Shown piece by piece: positions 24,921 to 33,042 of a stretch of 64,000 bases of DNA; position 1 is the first letter of the stretch, and each line of letters opens with the position of its first letter. Under the pieces are notes generated by a model. The model did not search any database. It saw only the letters and a list, made by a program, of their open reading frames with translations, and had not been told where the DNA came from. Both the position numbers and the translations under genes were made by a program. Origin of the DNA: JAILLW01 sp045629045 (GTDB lineage Bacteria; Bacillota; Clostridia; Lachnospirales; Lachnospiraceae). Location of the stretch: the NCBI GenBank assembly GCA_045629045.1, contig JAZQQM010000001.1:1-64000 (forward strand). Direction: 5' to 3'.

Positions 24921-25211
24921 TTATTCCATAAGTCCTTTATTATTTACCAAATCAAATTTTTCGTCCATAAGCATTTGCTTAATAACTCTTTTAGATACTC
25001 CGGTTTTTTCCGAAAGTACCACAGCGTTAACCCCCGGATGCTGTTCAAGATAATTTCTTACCTTCCCGTAATCATCCATCATCAAATTCCCACACTTTTC
25101 ACACACATACTCGCCAAGTCCTTTGTACTTAAGTCGTTCCCCGCACTTATCACAGACATCGGGTTTTTCATATTCAACACGTTCAAAAGAATCTAACTGA
25201 GAATTATGCAT
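24921..25211 (-). CDS. Zinc-ribbon / winged-helix-like small protein
   Basis: The 96 residues contain a four-cysteine zinc ribbon (VCDKCGERLKYKGLGEYVCEKCG, about 19-41) followed by a helix-turn-helix-like segment (VRNYLEQHPGVNAVVLSEKTGVSKRVIKQML). This layout recalls YvyF, a small protein of flagellar operons, and generic regulators. No flagellar gene is near. AAAGGTGG precedes the ATG. It lies 10 bases downstream of purD. Nucleic-acid binding is likely but unproven. Confidence 0.82.
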   Translation of the reverse strand: MHNSQLDSFERVEYEKPDVCDKCGERLKYKGLGEYVCEKCGNLMMDDYGKVRNYLEQHPGVNAVVLSEKTGVSKRVIKQMLMDEKFDLVNNKGLME

Positions 25212-25221
25212 TTAACCACCT

Positions 25222-26493
25222 TTACGCTTCGTCTATAGCCTTTCCTATATCGTTTCTCATATATTTGTTATCAAACTCAACCCATTCGGTTGCCTTGTAG
25301 GCATTTGCTCTTGCCTCAAGCAAGGTCTCACCCTTTGCCGTAATTCCGAGAACTCTGCCGCCGTTCGTAACAATTCCCTCTTCCGTCTTCTTCGTTCCTG
25401 CGTGGAAACAGAAGTAGTCGTCCTTACCTTCAAAATTCTCAAGACCTTTAATGACAAATCCCTTATCATAGGAAATCGGATATCCTTTTGAGGCAAGTAC
25501 CACACACACTGCCGCATTATCTTCGAACTGAAGATCCACTTTATCAAGAGTACCGTTGATACATGCTTCCATTACCTCTATAATATCATTTTTCATTCTC
25601 GGAAGTACAACCTGTGCCTCGGGATCACCGAATCTTGCATTATATTCAAGTACTCTGGGGCCATTTGGCGTAATCATAAGTCCGAAGAAAATGATTCCCT
25701 TAAATTCTCTGCCCTCTGCCTTCATTGCATCGACAGTAGCCTGATATACGTACTTGTTACAGAACTCATCCACTTCCTTGGTGTAGAAGGGGCTTGGTGA
25801 AAAGGTTCCCATTCCGCCTGTGTTTAATCCCTGGTCACCGTCCATGGCTCTCTTGTGGTCCTGTGCCGAGGTCATTGTCTTAATTGTCTTTCCGTCTACG
25901 AAAGAAAGAACCGAAACCTCACGGCCTGTCATGAATTCTTCAATAACAAGTTTGTTTCCCGCAGCGCCGAACTGTCTGTCCATCATTATGGCCTTAACAC
26001 CGGCCTTGGCTTCATCGAGATTATTGCAAATAAGTACTCCCTTTCCAAGTGCCAAACCATCTGCCTTAAGTACGATAGGCATGGGAGCTGTCTCCAAATA
26101 TTTAAGAGCATCCTCAGGATTGTCGAAGTTCTCGTATGAGGCAGTGGGAATATTATACTTTTTCATTAAATCCTTGGAAAATGCCTTTGAGCCTTCAAGG
26201 ATTGCAGCTGCCTTATTAGGTCCGAACGCAACAATACCCGCCTCATTAAAGGCATCTACCAATCCGCCTACAAGGGGATCGTCCGGTCCTACTATAACAA
26301 AATCTATTTCATTGGTCTTTGCAAATTCCACCAGTTTATCAAATTCCATTACGCCAATAGGCACGCATTCTGCGATAAGTCCTATTCCCGCGTTGCCGGG
26401 TGCGCAATAAAGCTTGTCAACCTTAGGAGATTTTACTACGGAAGTTGCAATGGCATGCTCTCTTCCGCCTGATCCAACGATTAATACTTTCAT
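25222..26493 (-). CDS. purD: Phosphoribosylamine-glycine ligase
   Basis: Second step of purine synthesis: PRA + glycine + ATP to GAR. The 423 residues show the N-domain start MKVLIVGSGGREHAIA, an ATP-grasp domain (PIVLKADGLALGKGVLIC; GGMGTFSPSPFY; FFGLMITPNGPRVLEYNARFGDPEAQ) and the GARS C-domain. AAGGAGTC precedes the ATG. It is fourth in purE-M-N-D, 31 bases after purN. Confidence 0.97.
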   Translation of the reverse strand: MKVLIVGSGGREHAIATSVVKSPKVDKLYCAPGNAGIGLIAECVPIGVMEFDKLVEFAKTNEIDFVIVGPDDPLVGGLVDAFNEAGIVAFGPNKAAAILEGSKAFSKDLMKKYNIPTASYENFDNPEDALKYLETAPMPIVLKADGLALGKGVLICNNLDEAKAGVKAIMMDRQFGAAGNKLVIEEFMTGREVSVLSFVDGKTIKTMTSAQDHKRAMDGDQGLNTGGMGTFSPSPFYTKEVDEFCNKYVYQATVDAMKAEGREFKGIIFFGLMITPNGPRVLEYNARFGDPEAQVVLPRMKNDIIEVMEACINGTLDKVDLQFEDNAAVCVVLASKGYPISYDKGFVIKGLENFEGKDDYFCFHAGTKKTEEGIVTNGGRVLGITAKGETLLEARANAYKATEWVEFDNKYMRNDIGKAIDEA

Positions 26494-26524
26494 ATTATTG
26501 ACTCCTTAATGTAAAAAAATATAT

Positions 26525-27112
26525 TTATTTATTGGCAATATCATTAATTGCCTTAGGAAGCAAAATCCACTCTGCCTGTTCCATAACACGTTTCTGAAGG
26601 ATTTCGGGGGTATCACCCTCTTCAATATAAACAGCCTTCTGGGCTATTATTCTTCCCGTATCGGTTCCTTCATCCACATAATGAACGGTAGCTCCCGTAA
26701 CCTTTACGCCACGCTTAAGTGCTTCTTCATGAACCTTAAGTCCGTAGAAGCCCGTGCCGCAAAACGAAGGGATAAGCGACGGATGAATATTTATAATTCT
26801 GTCTTTGTAGATTTGGGTCATCTTCTCCGGAAGTATAACCAAAAATCCCGCAAGTACAATTAAATCGGGTTTCCATTCATCGAGTTTGGCCAAAAATGCC
26901 TCATTGAAATCACTGCGGTCGGCAAATGACTTGGGAGATATTGCACAGTTTTCAATTCCTGCCTTCTTTGCTCTTTCAAGCGCAAAAGCATTGGGATTGT
27001 TGCTGAATACACCTACAATTTCCGTATTGGTAATCGTTCCGTTATCTACCGCATCTATGATAGCCTGAAGATTGGTACCTCCGCCGGATACACACACAGC
27101 AACTCTTAACAT
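26525..27112 (-). CDS. purN: Phosphoribosylglycinamide formyltransferase (folate-dependent)
   Basis: Third step of purine synthesis, transferring formyl from 10-formyl-THF to GAR. The 195 residues contain VSGGGTNLQAIIDA (phosphate loop), VLAGFLVILP, the active-site stretch IINIHPSLIPSF with catalytic Asn-His, and ATVHYVDEGTDTGRII with the catalytic Asp. The start overlaps the purM 3' end by 7 bases, so the two are translationally coupled. Confidence 0.97.
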   Translation of the reverse strand: MLRVAVCVSGGGTNLQAIIDAVDNGTITNTEIVGVFSNNPNAFALERAKKAGIENCAISPKSFADRSDFNEAFLAKLDEWKPDLIVLAGFLVILPEKMTQIYKDRIINIHPSLIPSFCGTGFYGLKVHEEALKRGVKVTGATVHYVDEGTDTGRIIAQKAVYIEEGDTPEILQKRVMEQAEWILLPKAINDIANK

Positions 27113-28131
27113 AAAGTAACTCCCTTTTGGCCTTCTTTAACTTCACCCACAAGGAACGGTGTATCACCTGCTTCCTTAATTGCAGCCATAGCAGTTTCAA
27201 CATCCTTAGGTTCAACGGCAATAACCATACCGAGTCCCATATTGAATGTGTTATACATCATCTTGTCTTCAATCTTACCTGTTTCCTGAATCAACTTAAA
27301 AATAGGAGGCGCCGTAAAGCTGTCAAGCTTAATATGCGCATTTACTCCTTCCGGAAGCATACGTGGAACGTTCTCGTAAAAGCCTCCGCCTGTAATATGT
27401 GAGCAGCCCTTTACGGTAACTCCGGCTTTCTTAATGTTCTTAAGTGCATGAACATAGATTCTTGTAGGCTCAATAAGAGCCTCACCCAAAGTTTTACCAA
27501 GCTCATCATAATATTTATCAAGATTCTCTTTTGTTATATCAAATACTTTTCTTACAAGAGAAAATCCGTTACTGTGCACTCCTGAGGAAGCAATTCCTAT
27601 AAGTGCATCGCCGGGCTTAATGTTTTCACCTGTAATCAAATCCTTTTTGTCAACGACACCTACCGCAAATCCCGCAAGGTCGTAATCGTTTTCGGGCATA
27701 AGTCCCGGATGCTCTGCAGTCTCACCGCCAACCAATGCGGCATCCGACATTTTGCAGCCTTCTGCCACACCCTTTACGATGGTGGCAATCTTTTCGGGAT
27801 AATTCTTGCCGCAAGCTATATAGTCTAAGAAGAATAAGGGTTCACCGCCGGCACATACTACATCATTTACGCACATTGCAACCGCATCAATACCGATGGT
27901 ATCGTGTTTGTCCATAACAAAAGCTAACTTAACTTTAGTTCCGCAGCCGTCTGTTCCGGACAACAATATAGGTTCTTCCATATCCTTAATTTTACTAAGT
28001 GAGAAGGCACCCGAAAAACCGCCTAAAGACCCTAAAACTTCAGGTCTTAATGTTTCTTTAACATAGCCCTTCATTAATTCGACGGATTTGTATCCGGCTT
28101 CGATATCAACTCCAGCTGACTTGTAATCCAT
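27106..28131 (-). CDS. purM: Phosphoribosylformylglycinamidine cyclo-ligase
   Basis: Converts FGAM to AIR. The 341 residues show the family start DYKSAGVDIEAGYKSVELMK, LLSGTDGCGTKVKLAF, the conserved MCVNDVVCAGGEPLFFLDYIACG and GGGFYENVPRMLP. AAGGAGAAT precedes the ATG. It is 28 bases downstream of purE and overlaps purN. Confidence 0.97.
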   Translation of the reverse strand: MDYKSAGVDIEAGYKSVELMKGYVKETLRPEVLGSLGGFSGAFSLSKIKDMEEPILLSGTDGCGTKVKLAFVMDKHDTIGIDAVAMCVNDVVCAGGEPLFFLDYIACGKNYPEKIATIVKGVAEGCKMSDAALVGGETAEHPGLMPENDYDLAGFAVGVVDKKDLITGENIKPGDALIGIASSGVHSNGFSLVRKVFDITKENLDKYYDELGKTLGEALIEPTRIYVHALKNIKKAGVTVKGCSHITGGGFYENVPRMLPEGVNAHIKLDSFTAPPIFKLIQETGKIEDKMMYNTFNMGLGMVIAVEPKDVETAMAAIKEAGDTPFLVGEVKEGQKGVTLC

Positions 28132-28159
28132 AATATTCTCCTTATTTAAATCATTTAAA

Positions 28160-28666
28160 TTATTTATTGTATTCTTTGTAACCTACTTCTTGAAGTTTTG
28201 CATCCTTTGCAACTACCTGGTCCTTAAGTTTAAGGGAATAGTCTTTTAACTTCTTAAGTAATTCCGCATCAGATGTTGCCAGAATCTTGGCTGCAAGTAA
28301 TCCGGCATTGGCACCGCCGTTAATTGCCACTGTTGCAACGGGAATTCCCGAAGGCATCTGAACTATTGAATATAATGAATCTCTACCGCCAAGGGATGTT
28401 GTATGCATAGGGATTCCGATAACCGGAAGCGGGAATATTGCAGCACACATACCGGGTAAATGAGCGGCCATTCCTGCGCCTGCTATAATTACCTTAAATC
28501 CTTTTTCTTCTGCCGTTTTGGCATACTCAAAGAACACGTCCGGTTCTCTGTGTGCAGAAATAATTTTCATCTCATAAGAGATACCGAGTTCCTCCAGAAT
28601 ATCGGCAGCCTTTGCCATAATAGGCATGTCCGAATCAGATCCCATTACAATTCCAACCTGTGGCAT
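28160..28666 (-). CDS. purE: N5-carboxyaminoimidazole ribonucleotide mutase
   Basis: Moves the carboxyl group of N5-CAIR to C4 (class I PurE). The 168 residues contain GIVMGSDSDMPIM, the SAHREPD active-site motif, IAGAGMAAHLPGM and PVIGIPMHTTSLGGRDSLYSIVQMPSGIPVAT. AGGAGGAAAT precedes the ATG. It is the first gene of the cluster, with its own promoter. The purK partner expected for the class I route is not in the window. Confidence 0.97.
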   Translation of the reverse strand: MPQVGIVMGSDSDMPIMAKAADILEELGISYEMKIISAHREPDVFFEYAKTAEEKGFKVIIAGAGMAAHLPGMCAAIFPLPVIGIPMHTTSLGGRDSLYSIVQMPSGIPVATVAINGGANAGLLAAKILATSDAELLKKLKDYSLKLKDQVVAKDAKLQEVGYKEYNK

Positions 28667-28742
28667 AGATAAATTTCCTCCTAAAAAATACTCCTAAAGC
28701 AGATAAAATGGACATTATCCACCTAACTACCCATACTCAGTA

Positions 28743-28771
28743 ATCATACTAAAAATAAAAAGATATTGCAA
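28743..28771 (-). promoter_or_regulatory. Promoter of the purE-purM-purN-purD cluster, with overlapping palindrome
   Basis: On the minus strand TTGCAA (28766-28771), 17 bases, TATGAT (28743-28748). The -35 lies inside ATATTG-TTG-CAATAT (28763-28777), a 15-base palindrome that could be an operator. About 75 bases of leader precede purE; I see no purine riboswitch fold in it. Confidence 0.72.
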
Positions 28772-28786
28772 CAATATTTAGGGTTA

Positions 28787-28815
28787 AAATAAGAAAAGCC
28801 CCACTATATGTGGGA
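28787..28815 (-). terminator. Terminator after the M29 aminopeptidase gene
   Basis: On the minus strand TCCCAC pairs with GTGGGG around ATATA, followed by CTTTTCTTATTTT. It lies 8 bases after the aminopeptidase stop codon and separates the nucleoside-transport operon from the pur cluster. Confidence 0.85.
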
Positions 28816-28822
28816 CAGTTCA

Positions 28823-30838
28823 TTACGTTAAGGCTTTATTAAGTTCTTCCGTTCCCGAAAGTGTAAATCTTCCGTCTTCAATTATCGTAACTACACTTCC
28901 GTCCATATTAACAACACTTATTTCACTAAGCTCGTCATAGGGAATCGTAACATCAGTATGACAATTAAAATAAGCTTTAAGAGGATCGGTATTGCGAAGA
29001 AGGGAATAATCATTTTCTTTGGCAACAATTTCCTTACCGTCGGGATTATATACCTTTATCTCCTCACACTGGGAATAGCATGTATCTCCGAAGGCAAAAT
29101 GCGGGCCCGTCTTTTCGGCTATAAGTATCGGCATCTTGTCCTCAATATTAAATTTGCGTGCCATTGTATAAGCGGTTGTATTTGTTCCTATTGCGAATTC
29201 ACCCATAGGAAGGGTATCGTGACTAAAAAGCACATTATCTTTGATATACTTCCTGTTTTCTTCCTCAGTGGGGAAATTATTGCAGGAATAATCCGTTATA
29301 ATTCCGTCTTTTATGGTTAACATAAACTCTTTGAATTCCAATCCGTTAAGAAATACCTTTTTAACATAAAGTACGCCTTCCGTTCCCTTAAGCACAGGTG
29401 AAGTAAACACTTCTCCCACCGGAATGTTAACATCGGCCACACAGTTTTCAAAGATGGTTTCCTTTTCGGGATTGTTCAATTTATGTAAACTAATTTTCAG
29501 ATTTGTCCTATTTTCGCCTCTTCCCTTCACTAAAACACAATCGCCCTTGTCAAGGGTATCTATTAATGTCTGTTGTATGTTCTGATACAGCTTATAGTCA
29601 AGAGTATTTATTTTAACAACTTCATTAAAGATTTGTTTAAAGTCGGGACCGATATCGGGTGTGGGGAACGCAATAATGGTAAAGCTTCTTTCTTCTTCCT
29701 TAATGTATTTGCTTTGAACATTCATCGATTCCGAGGTGATTTTAACCTTAAGCTTTTGCTGCTCTTTGGTAAGCGCCGGGGCATTGGGAACCGTTATGTA
29801 TGACGGAGCCTCCTCACCGAAAACCTCCATAACAGCCGGTCCTGCAAACAAAGCTGCTTCTTCCTTATACTTTTCGTAAGCATTCTTAATTGCCTCCACC
29901 TTAATCGTTGCAAGTCTGCTGTCAAGGAACAGGGCCGCATCATCCTTATGCTCGTAATCATACTGCCTTGAGGGACAGGCTCCCTGATAACCGTTTTTGA
30001 CCACACCTCTTCCCTTAAGGAGATTAAAGGAAGCTCTTGAAAAGGTCGGTTTAAGGCCCATTGCTTTGAAGTTATCAATTGCTGTTTTAACAACAGGTTC
30101 AAATCCAAGCACATACCTTATTGCAACGGTTTTTTTGATGCTAAGATCTTTGTTTGTATTTATAAATCCGATTCTGTAACCTTCGGTAAAGGTGTCTGCC
30201 ATTTTCTTAAGCACATCCTCCTCCAACGAAGAAATATGCTTTAAAGTTTCCTCCTCAACGGAAGTTACATACTCGCCGAAAAGATATAACGTCTTTATAT
30301 CATTAACATCTTCCCCCATAATTATCTTAGTTGCGAAATCTTCTTCCAGGGTGACATTATTTCTTACCTTTTCTTCGTATGCATCGTAAGTATAGTCGTT
30401 AACATAGTAGAACAGAATATCCTTAAGTACGGTTACCGAAGGATGTTCCGCAGCCTCTTCCGATGCCACAAGATAAGCGCTGTAGAACTCAAGGAACAGT
30501 TCCATCCTTATTACCAGGTTAAATACATCACCTTCATATGCATAAGGTATCATGGCCCTTAATTCAGCCTCCAACGCACAAAGATATACTTCCTCGTCGC
30601 ATATGCAGTTTGAGTACGTTATGTCAACCGGCCACTCATAGGCTTTGTGGTTCATTTCACGAAGGACATCCAAGCTTAGTTTACATAACTCATCTTGTTT
30701 TTTCAGTTCATATATATTTGCAATAAACAAAATAAATTCCGCCCGGGAAGCAAAAAAACTTTGTATCCTGTCAGGCAGAATTTTTTCATTAACTATCTCT
30801 TCTATTCTGTATTTGGCTAAATTATATCTTTCTTCCAA
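28823..30838 (-). CDS. M29-family aminopeptidase with a long N-terminal domain
   Basis: Thermophilic-aminopeptidase (M29) family proteins are dinuclear metal exopeptidases. In this 671-residue protein the peptidase region occupies the C-terminal half: ADVNIPVGEVFTSPVLKGTEG, MGEFAIGTN, AEKTGPHFAFGDTCYS, each with metal-ligand Glu/His positions of the family, and FNCHTDVTIPYDE. The first 300 residues or so are a helical extension not found in the short M29 enzymes. The start is TTG at 30838, with AGGAGATCACA upstream. No signal peptide, so cytoplasmic. It is the last gene of its operon. Confidence 0.85.
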   Translation of the reverse strand: MEERYNLAKYRIEEIVNEKILPDRIQSFFASRAEFILFIANIYELKKQDELCKLSLDVLREMNHKAYEWPVDITYSNCICDEEVYLCALEAELRAMIPYAYEGDVFNLVIRMELFLEFYSAYLVASEEAAEHPSVTVLKDILFYYVNDYTYDAYEEKVRNNVTLEEDFATKIIMGEDVNDIKTLYLFGEYVTSVEEETLKHISSLEEDVLKKMADTFTEGYRIGFINTNKDLSIKKTVAIRYVLGFEPVVKTAIDNFKAMGLKPTFSRASFNLLKGRGVVKNGYQGACPSRQYDYEHKDDAALFLDSRLATIKVEAIKNAYEKYKEEAALFAGPAVMEVFGEEAPSYITVPNAPALTKEQQKLKVKITSESMNVQSKYIKEEERSFTIIAFPTPDIGPDFKQIFNEVVKINTLDYKLYQNIQQTLIDTLDKGDCVLVKGRGENRTNLKISLHKLNNPEKETIFENCVADVNIPVGEVFTSPVLKGTEGVLYVKKVFLNGLEFKEFMLTIKDGIITDYSCNNFPTEEENRKYIKDNVLFSHDTLPMGEFAIGTNTTAYTMARKFNIEDKMPILIAEKTGPHFAFGDTCYSQCEEIKVYNPDGKEIVAKENDYSLLRNTDPLKAYFNCHTDVTIPYDELSEISVVNMDGSVVTIIEDGRFTLSGTEELNKALT

Positions 30839-30847
30839 TGTGATCTC

Positions 30848-31165
30848 CTACAAAATTGCACCGGCATACAATATGGCACTAAGCTCCAACAAAGCAACAG
30901 TATTAAAAACAAATCCCAGCACCCTAAAGAGCCGGAACTTGTTAGCCTCAAGTGTCGAAATAACGGCAAGTACATATCCGGCAATCATAAAAATCGTGGC
31001 AAAGAAAGCGCAGACCCCCAGTCGCGTAACTTCTTCACCGGCCTCAAGATATGAATAATAAAGGCATAATCCGTATGTTATTGCAGATAAAGCACCAAAA
31101 AAAGAAGACATTATGCCGCAAACAGAATGCTTCTTATTGGTGTATATAAAATTCTTTCTTATCAT
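30848..31165 (-). CDS. Small membrane protein, three predicted spans
   Basis: The 105 residues have a basic N-terminus (MIRKNFIYTNKKHSVCGIMSSFFGALSAITYG), then hydrophobic segments at about 15-37, 48-69 and 80-102. It resembles an uncharacterised clostridial family (DUF6142-like, from memory). It starts 3 bases after the pyrE stop with only a weak ribosome site, suggesting coupling. Function unknown. Confidence 0.72.
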   Translation of the reverse strand: MIRKNFIYTNKKHSVCGIMSSFFGALSAITYGLCLYYSYLEAGEEVTRLGVCAFFATIFMIAGYVLAVISTLEANKFRLFRVLGFVFNTVALLELSAILYAGAIL

Positions 31166-31168
31166 TTA

Positions 31169-31846
31169 CTACTTGGCACCGTACAGTTTATAATACTCGT
31201 CAATCGCCGTCTTTATGGTATCATCAATGAGAATTTTACCATCCACAGGTTTGTTATACAAGCATTCAACAACATCATCCATATTAACAATGGAACGGGC
31301 TTCAATTCCGTATTTATCCTTGATATCGTCAAGAGCTGTCTTATCGGTATCAAGTCCCTTCTCCATACGGTTTAAGGAAACCATAAGTCCCTTAATCTCA
31401 ACATCACCCTGAGCCTTAATTATAGGGAAAGTTTCCTCGATTGACTTACCCGATGTGGTAACATCTTCTATCATAACAACTCTGTCGCCGTCATTCATGG
31501 GAGCTCCCAAAAGTATACCCTTTTCACCATGGTCCTTTGCTTCTTTACGGTTACAGGAATACTTAATGTCTACACCGTAAAGTTCGGAAATCGCCATACA
31601 CGTTGCCACTGCCAAAGGTATACCTTTGTAAGCAGGTCCGAAAAGAATATCAAAATCAAGTCCGAAATTATCATGAATCGCCTTCGCATAATACTCACCC
31701 AGTTTACGAAGCTGCGTTCCTGTTATGTAGGCACCCGCATTCATAAAAAACGGAGACTTACGACCGCTCTTTAATGTGAAATCTCCGAACTTAAGAACCT
31801 TCGAATCCACCATAAATTTAATAAATTCCGACTTGTAGCTTTCCAT
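31169..31846 (-). CDS. pyrE: Orotate phosphoribosyltransferase
   Basis: Joins orotate to PRPP in pyrimidine synthesis. The 225 residues contain FTLKSGRKSPFFMNAG, LFGPAYKGIPLA and the PRPP loop VVMIEDVTTSGKSIEE. AAAGGAG precedes the ATG. No other pyr genes are present; it sits in a nucleobase-salvage operon instead of the usual pyr operon. Confidence 0.96.
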   Translation of the reverse strand: MESYKSEFIKFMVDSKVLKFGDFTLKSGRKSPFFMNAGAYITGTQLRKLGEYYAKAIHDNFGLDFDILFGPAYKGIPLAVATCMAISELYGVDIKYSCNRKEAKDHGEKGILLGAPMNDGDRVVMIEDVTTSGKSIEETFPIIKAQGDVEIKGLMVSLNRMEKGLDTDKTALDDIKDKYGIEARSIVNMDDVVECLYNKPVDGKILIDDTIKTAIDEYYKLYGAK

Positions 31847-31863
31847 AGTTAACTCCTTTATAT

Positions 31864-33042
31864 TTAATCTTCATCTGTTTCATTATCATCCGGGGTGATG
31901 TCTTCATCCGCTTTTTGATACTTCATAAATTCATCGATTCCGTCAGCAATTCCCATAACTATTTTGTTCTGGTATTCTTCTGTCGAAAGCAGCGTATCTT
32001 CTTCCTGATTCGTCATATATCCCATTTCCACAATGGTAACGGGAACCTTGGACCAGTTAATTCCCGACATTGTATCGGTTTCCCATACCTTTTCTTCGCT
32101 GGCGCCTGTGGCTGATACCATATTATCAAGAATACAACGGGACAGACGATGTGAAGCCTCGTATATATCTTCACAGTACGGGTTGTCCTTCGTGGGACAT
32201 ATTGTCATCATTCCTTTGGCCTGACTGCTTTCGGAACCGTTGGCATGAATTCTTACGAAAGCCGCAGCGTTGTTATCATTCGCAATCATGGCACGCTGTG
32301 AATTTGATATATCAACATCGTTGGTTTCTCGTGTCATTATTACCTGATAACCGCGGTTTGTTAACTCCTCTTTAAGTTTAAGGGAAATAAGAAGATTTAT
32401 CTCATACTCGGGAATTCCCGTATAACTTCCCACTATTCCCGCAGATACCTTTGGCTTTTCCAGTGAAGCGCCGGGAGCTACAGGTTCCGTATCGGAATTT
32501 TCTTTTAGCTGGTGACCGGGATCTATGCAAATAAGTTGTCCCTGACCTACCTTTCGCACGGAAGTTTCTTCCTCGCTGAGAATGGGGTTTGCAACTTCAA
32601 CCTCTATCATTTCGGAATAATTTTTACTTACATATCCGAAATTACCGTCGGAATACTCAAAGCAGTAAAACTCCTCCGTCTCATCAACATAAGGAAACTG
32701 ATTGCCCTCCTGGCCTGTTGCAACTACCATGGAGTCACCGTCTGTGCTCGGTTTATTTCTGATATTTACGTTAGAACCTGTAATCTTAACCATTCTCTCC
32801 ATATGGGTCAACGGTTCTTTCGGCTCTTCCTTTGAGCCGAAACTGTCAATATCAAGTCCGGACTGTTCCATAGTGGCCAGATTATTCTTAGTCCTGTCAT
32901 ACAATTCACTCGATACTTCTTCTTTAGGCTCTTCTTCATCCTTTTTGCAGGCAACGGTGCACAATACCATCGCCAGCATTAGAATCGTAAGTATCAGACT
33001 TTTTTTAGTTATGGTCTTTATCTTAAAATCTATTCCCTGCAT
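31864..33042 (-). CDS. N-acetylmuramoyl-L-alanine amidase lipoprotein with SH3b domain
   Basis: Cleaves the peptide stem from glycan in peptidoglycan. The 392-residue protein has a signal with lipobox TVAC (Cys about 32), an SH3b domain (about 83-146, GSNVNIRNKPSTDGDSMV) and an Amidase_3 domain (about 170-370): ICIDPGHQ (zinc His), EYEINLLISLKLKEEL (zinc Glu), VRIHANGS (zinc His) and VTIVEMGYMTNQEED (catalytic Glu). The ATG overlaps the upstream gene end by 13 bases. It is expected on the outer face of the membrane. Confidence 0.92.
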   Translation of the reverse strand: MQGIDFKIKTITKKSLILTILMLAMVLCTVACKKDEEEPKEEVSSELYDRTKNNLATMEQSGLDIDSFGSKEEPKEPLTHMERMVKITGSNVNIRNKPSTDGDSMVVATGQEGNQFPYVDETEEFYCFEYSDGNFGYVSKNYSEMIEVEVANPILSEEETSVRKVGQGQLICIDPGHQLKENSDTEPVAPGASLEKPKVSAGIVGSYTGIPEYEINLLISLKLKEELTNRGYQVIMTRETNDVDISNSQRAMIANDNNAAAFVRIHANGSESSQAKGMMTICPTKDNPYCEDIYEASHRLSRCILDNMVSATGASEEKVWETDTMSGINWSKVPVTIVEMGYMTNQEEDTLLSTEEYQNKIVMGIADGIDEFMKYQKADEDITPDDNETDED

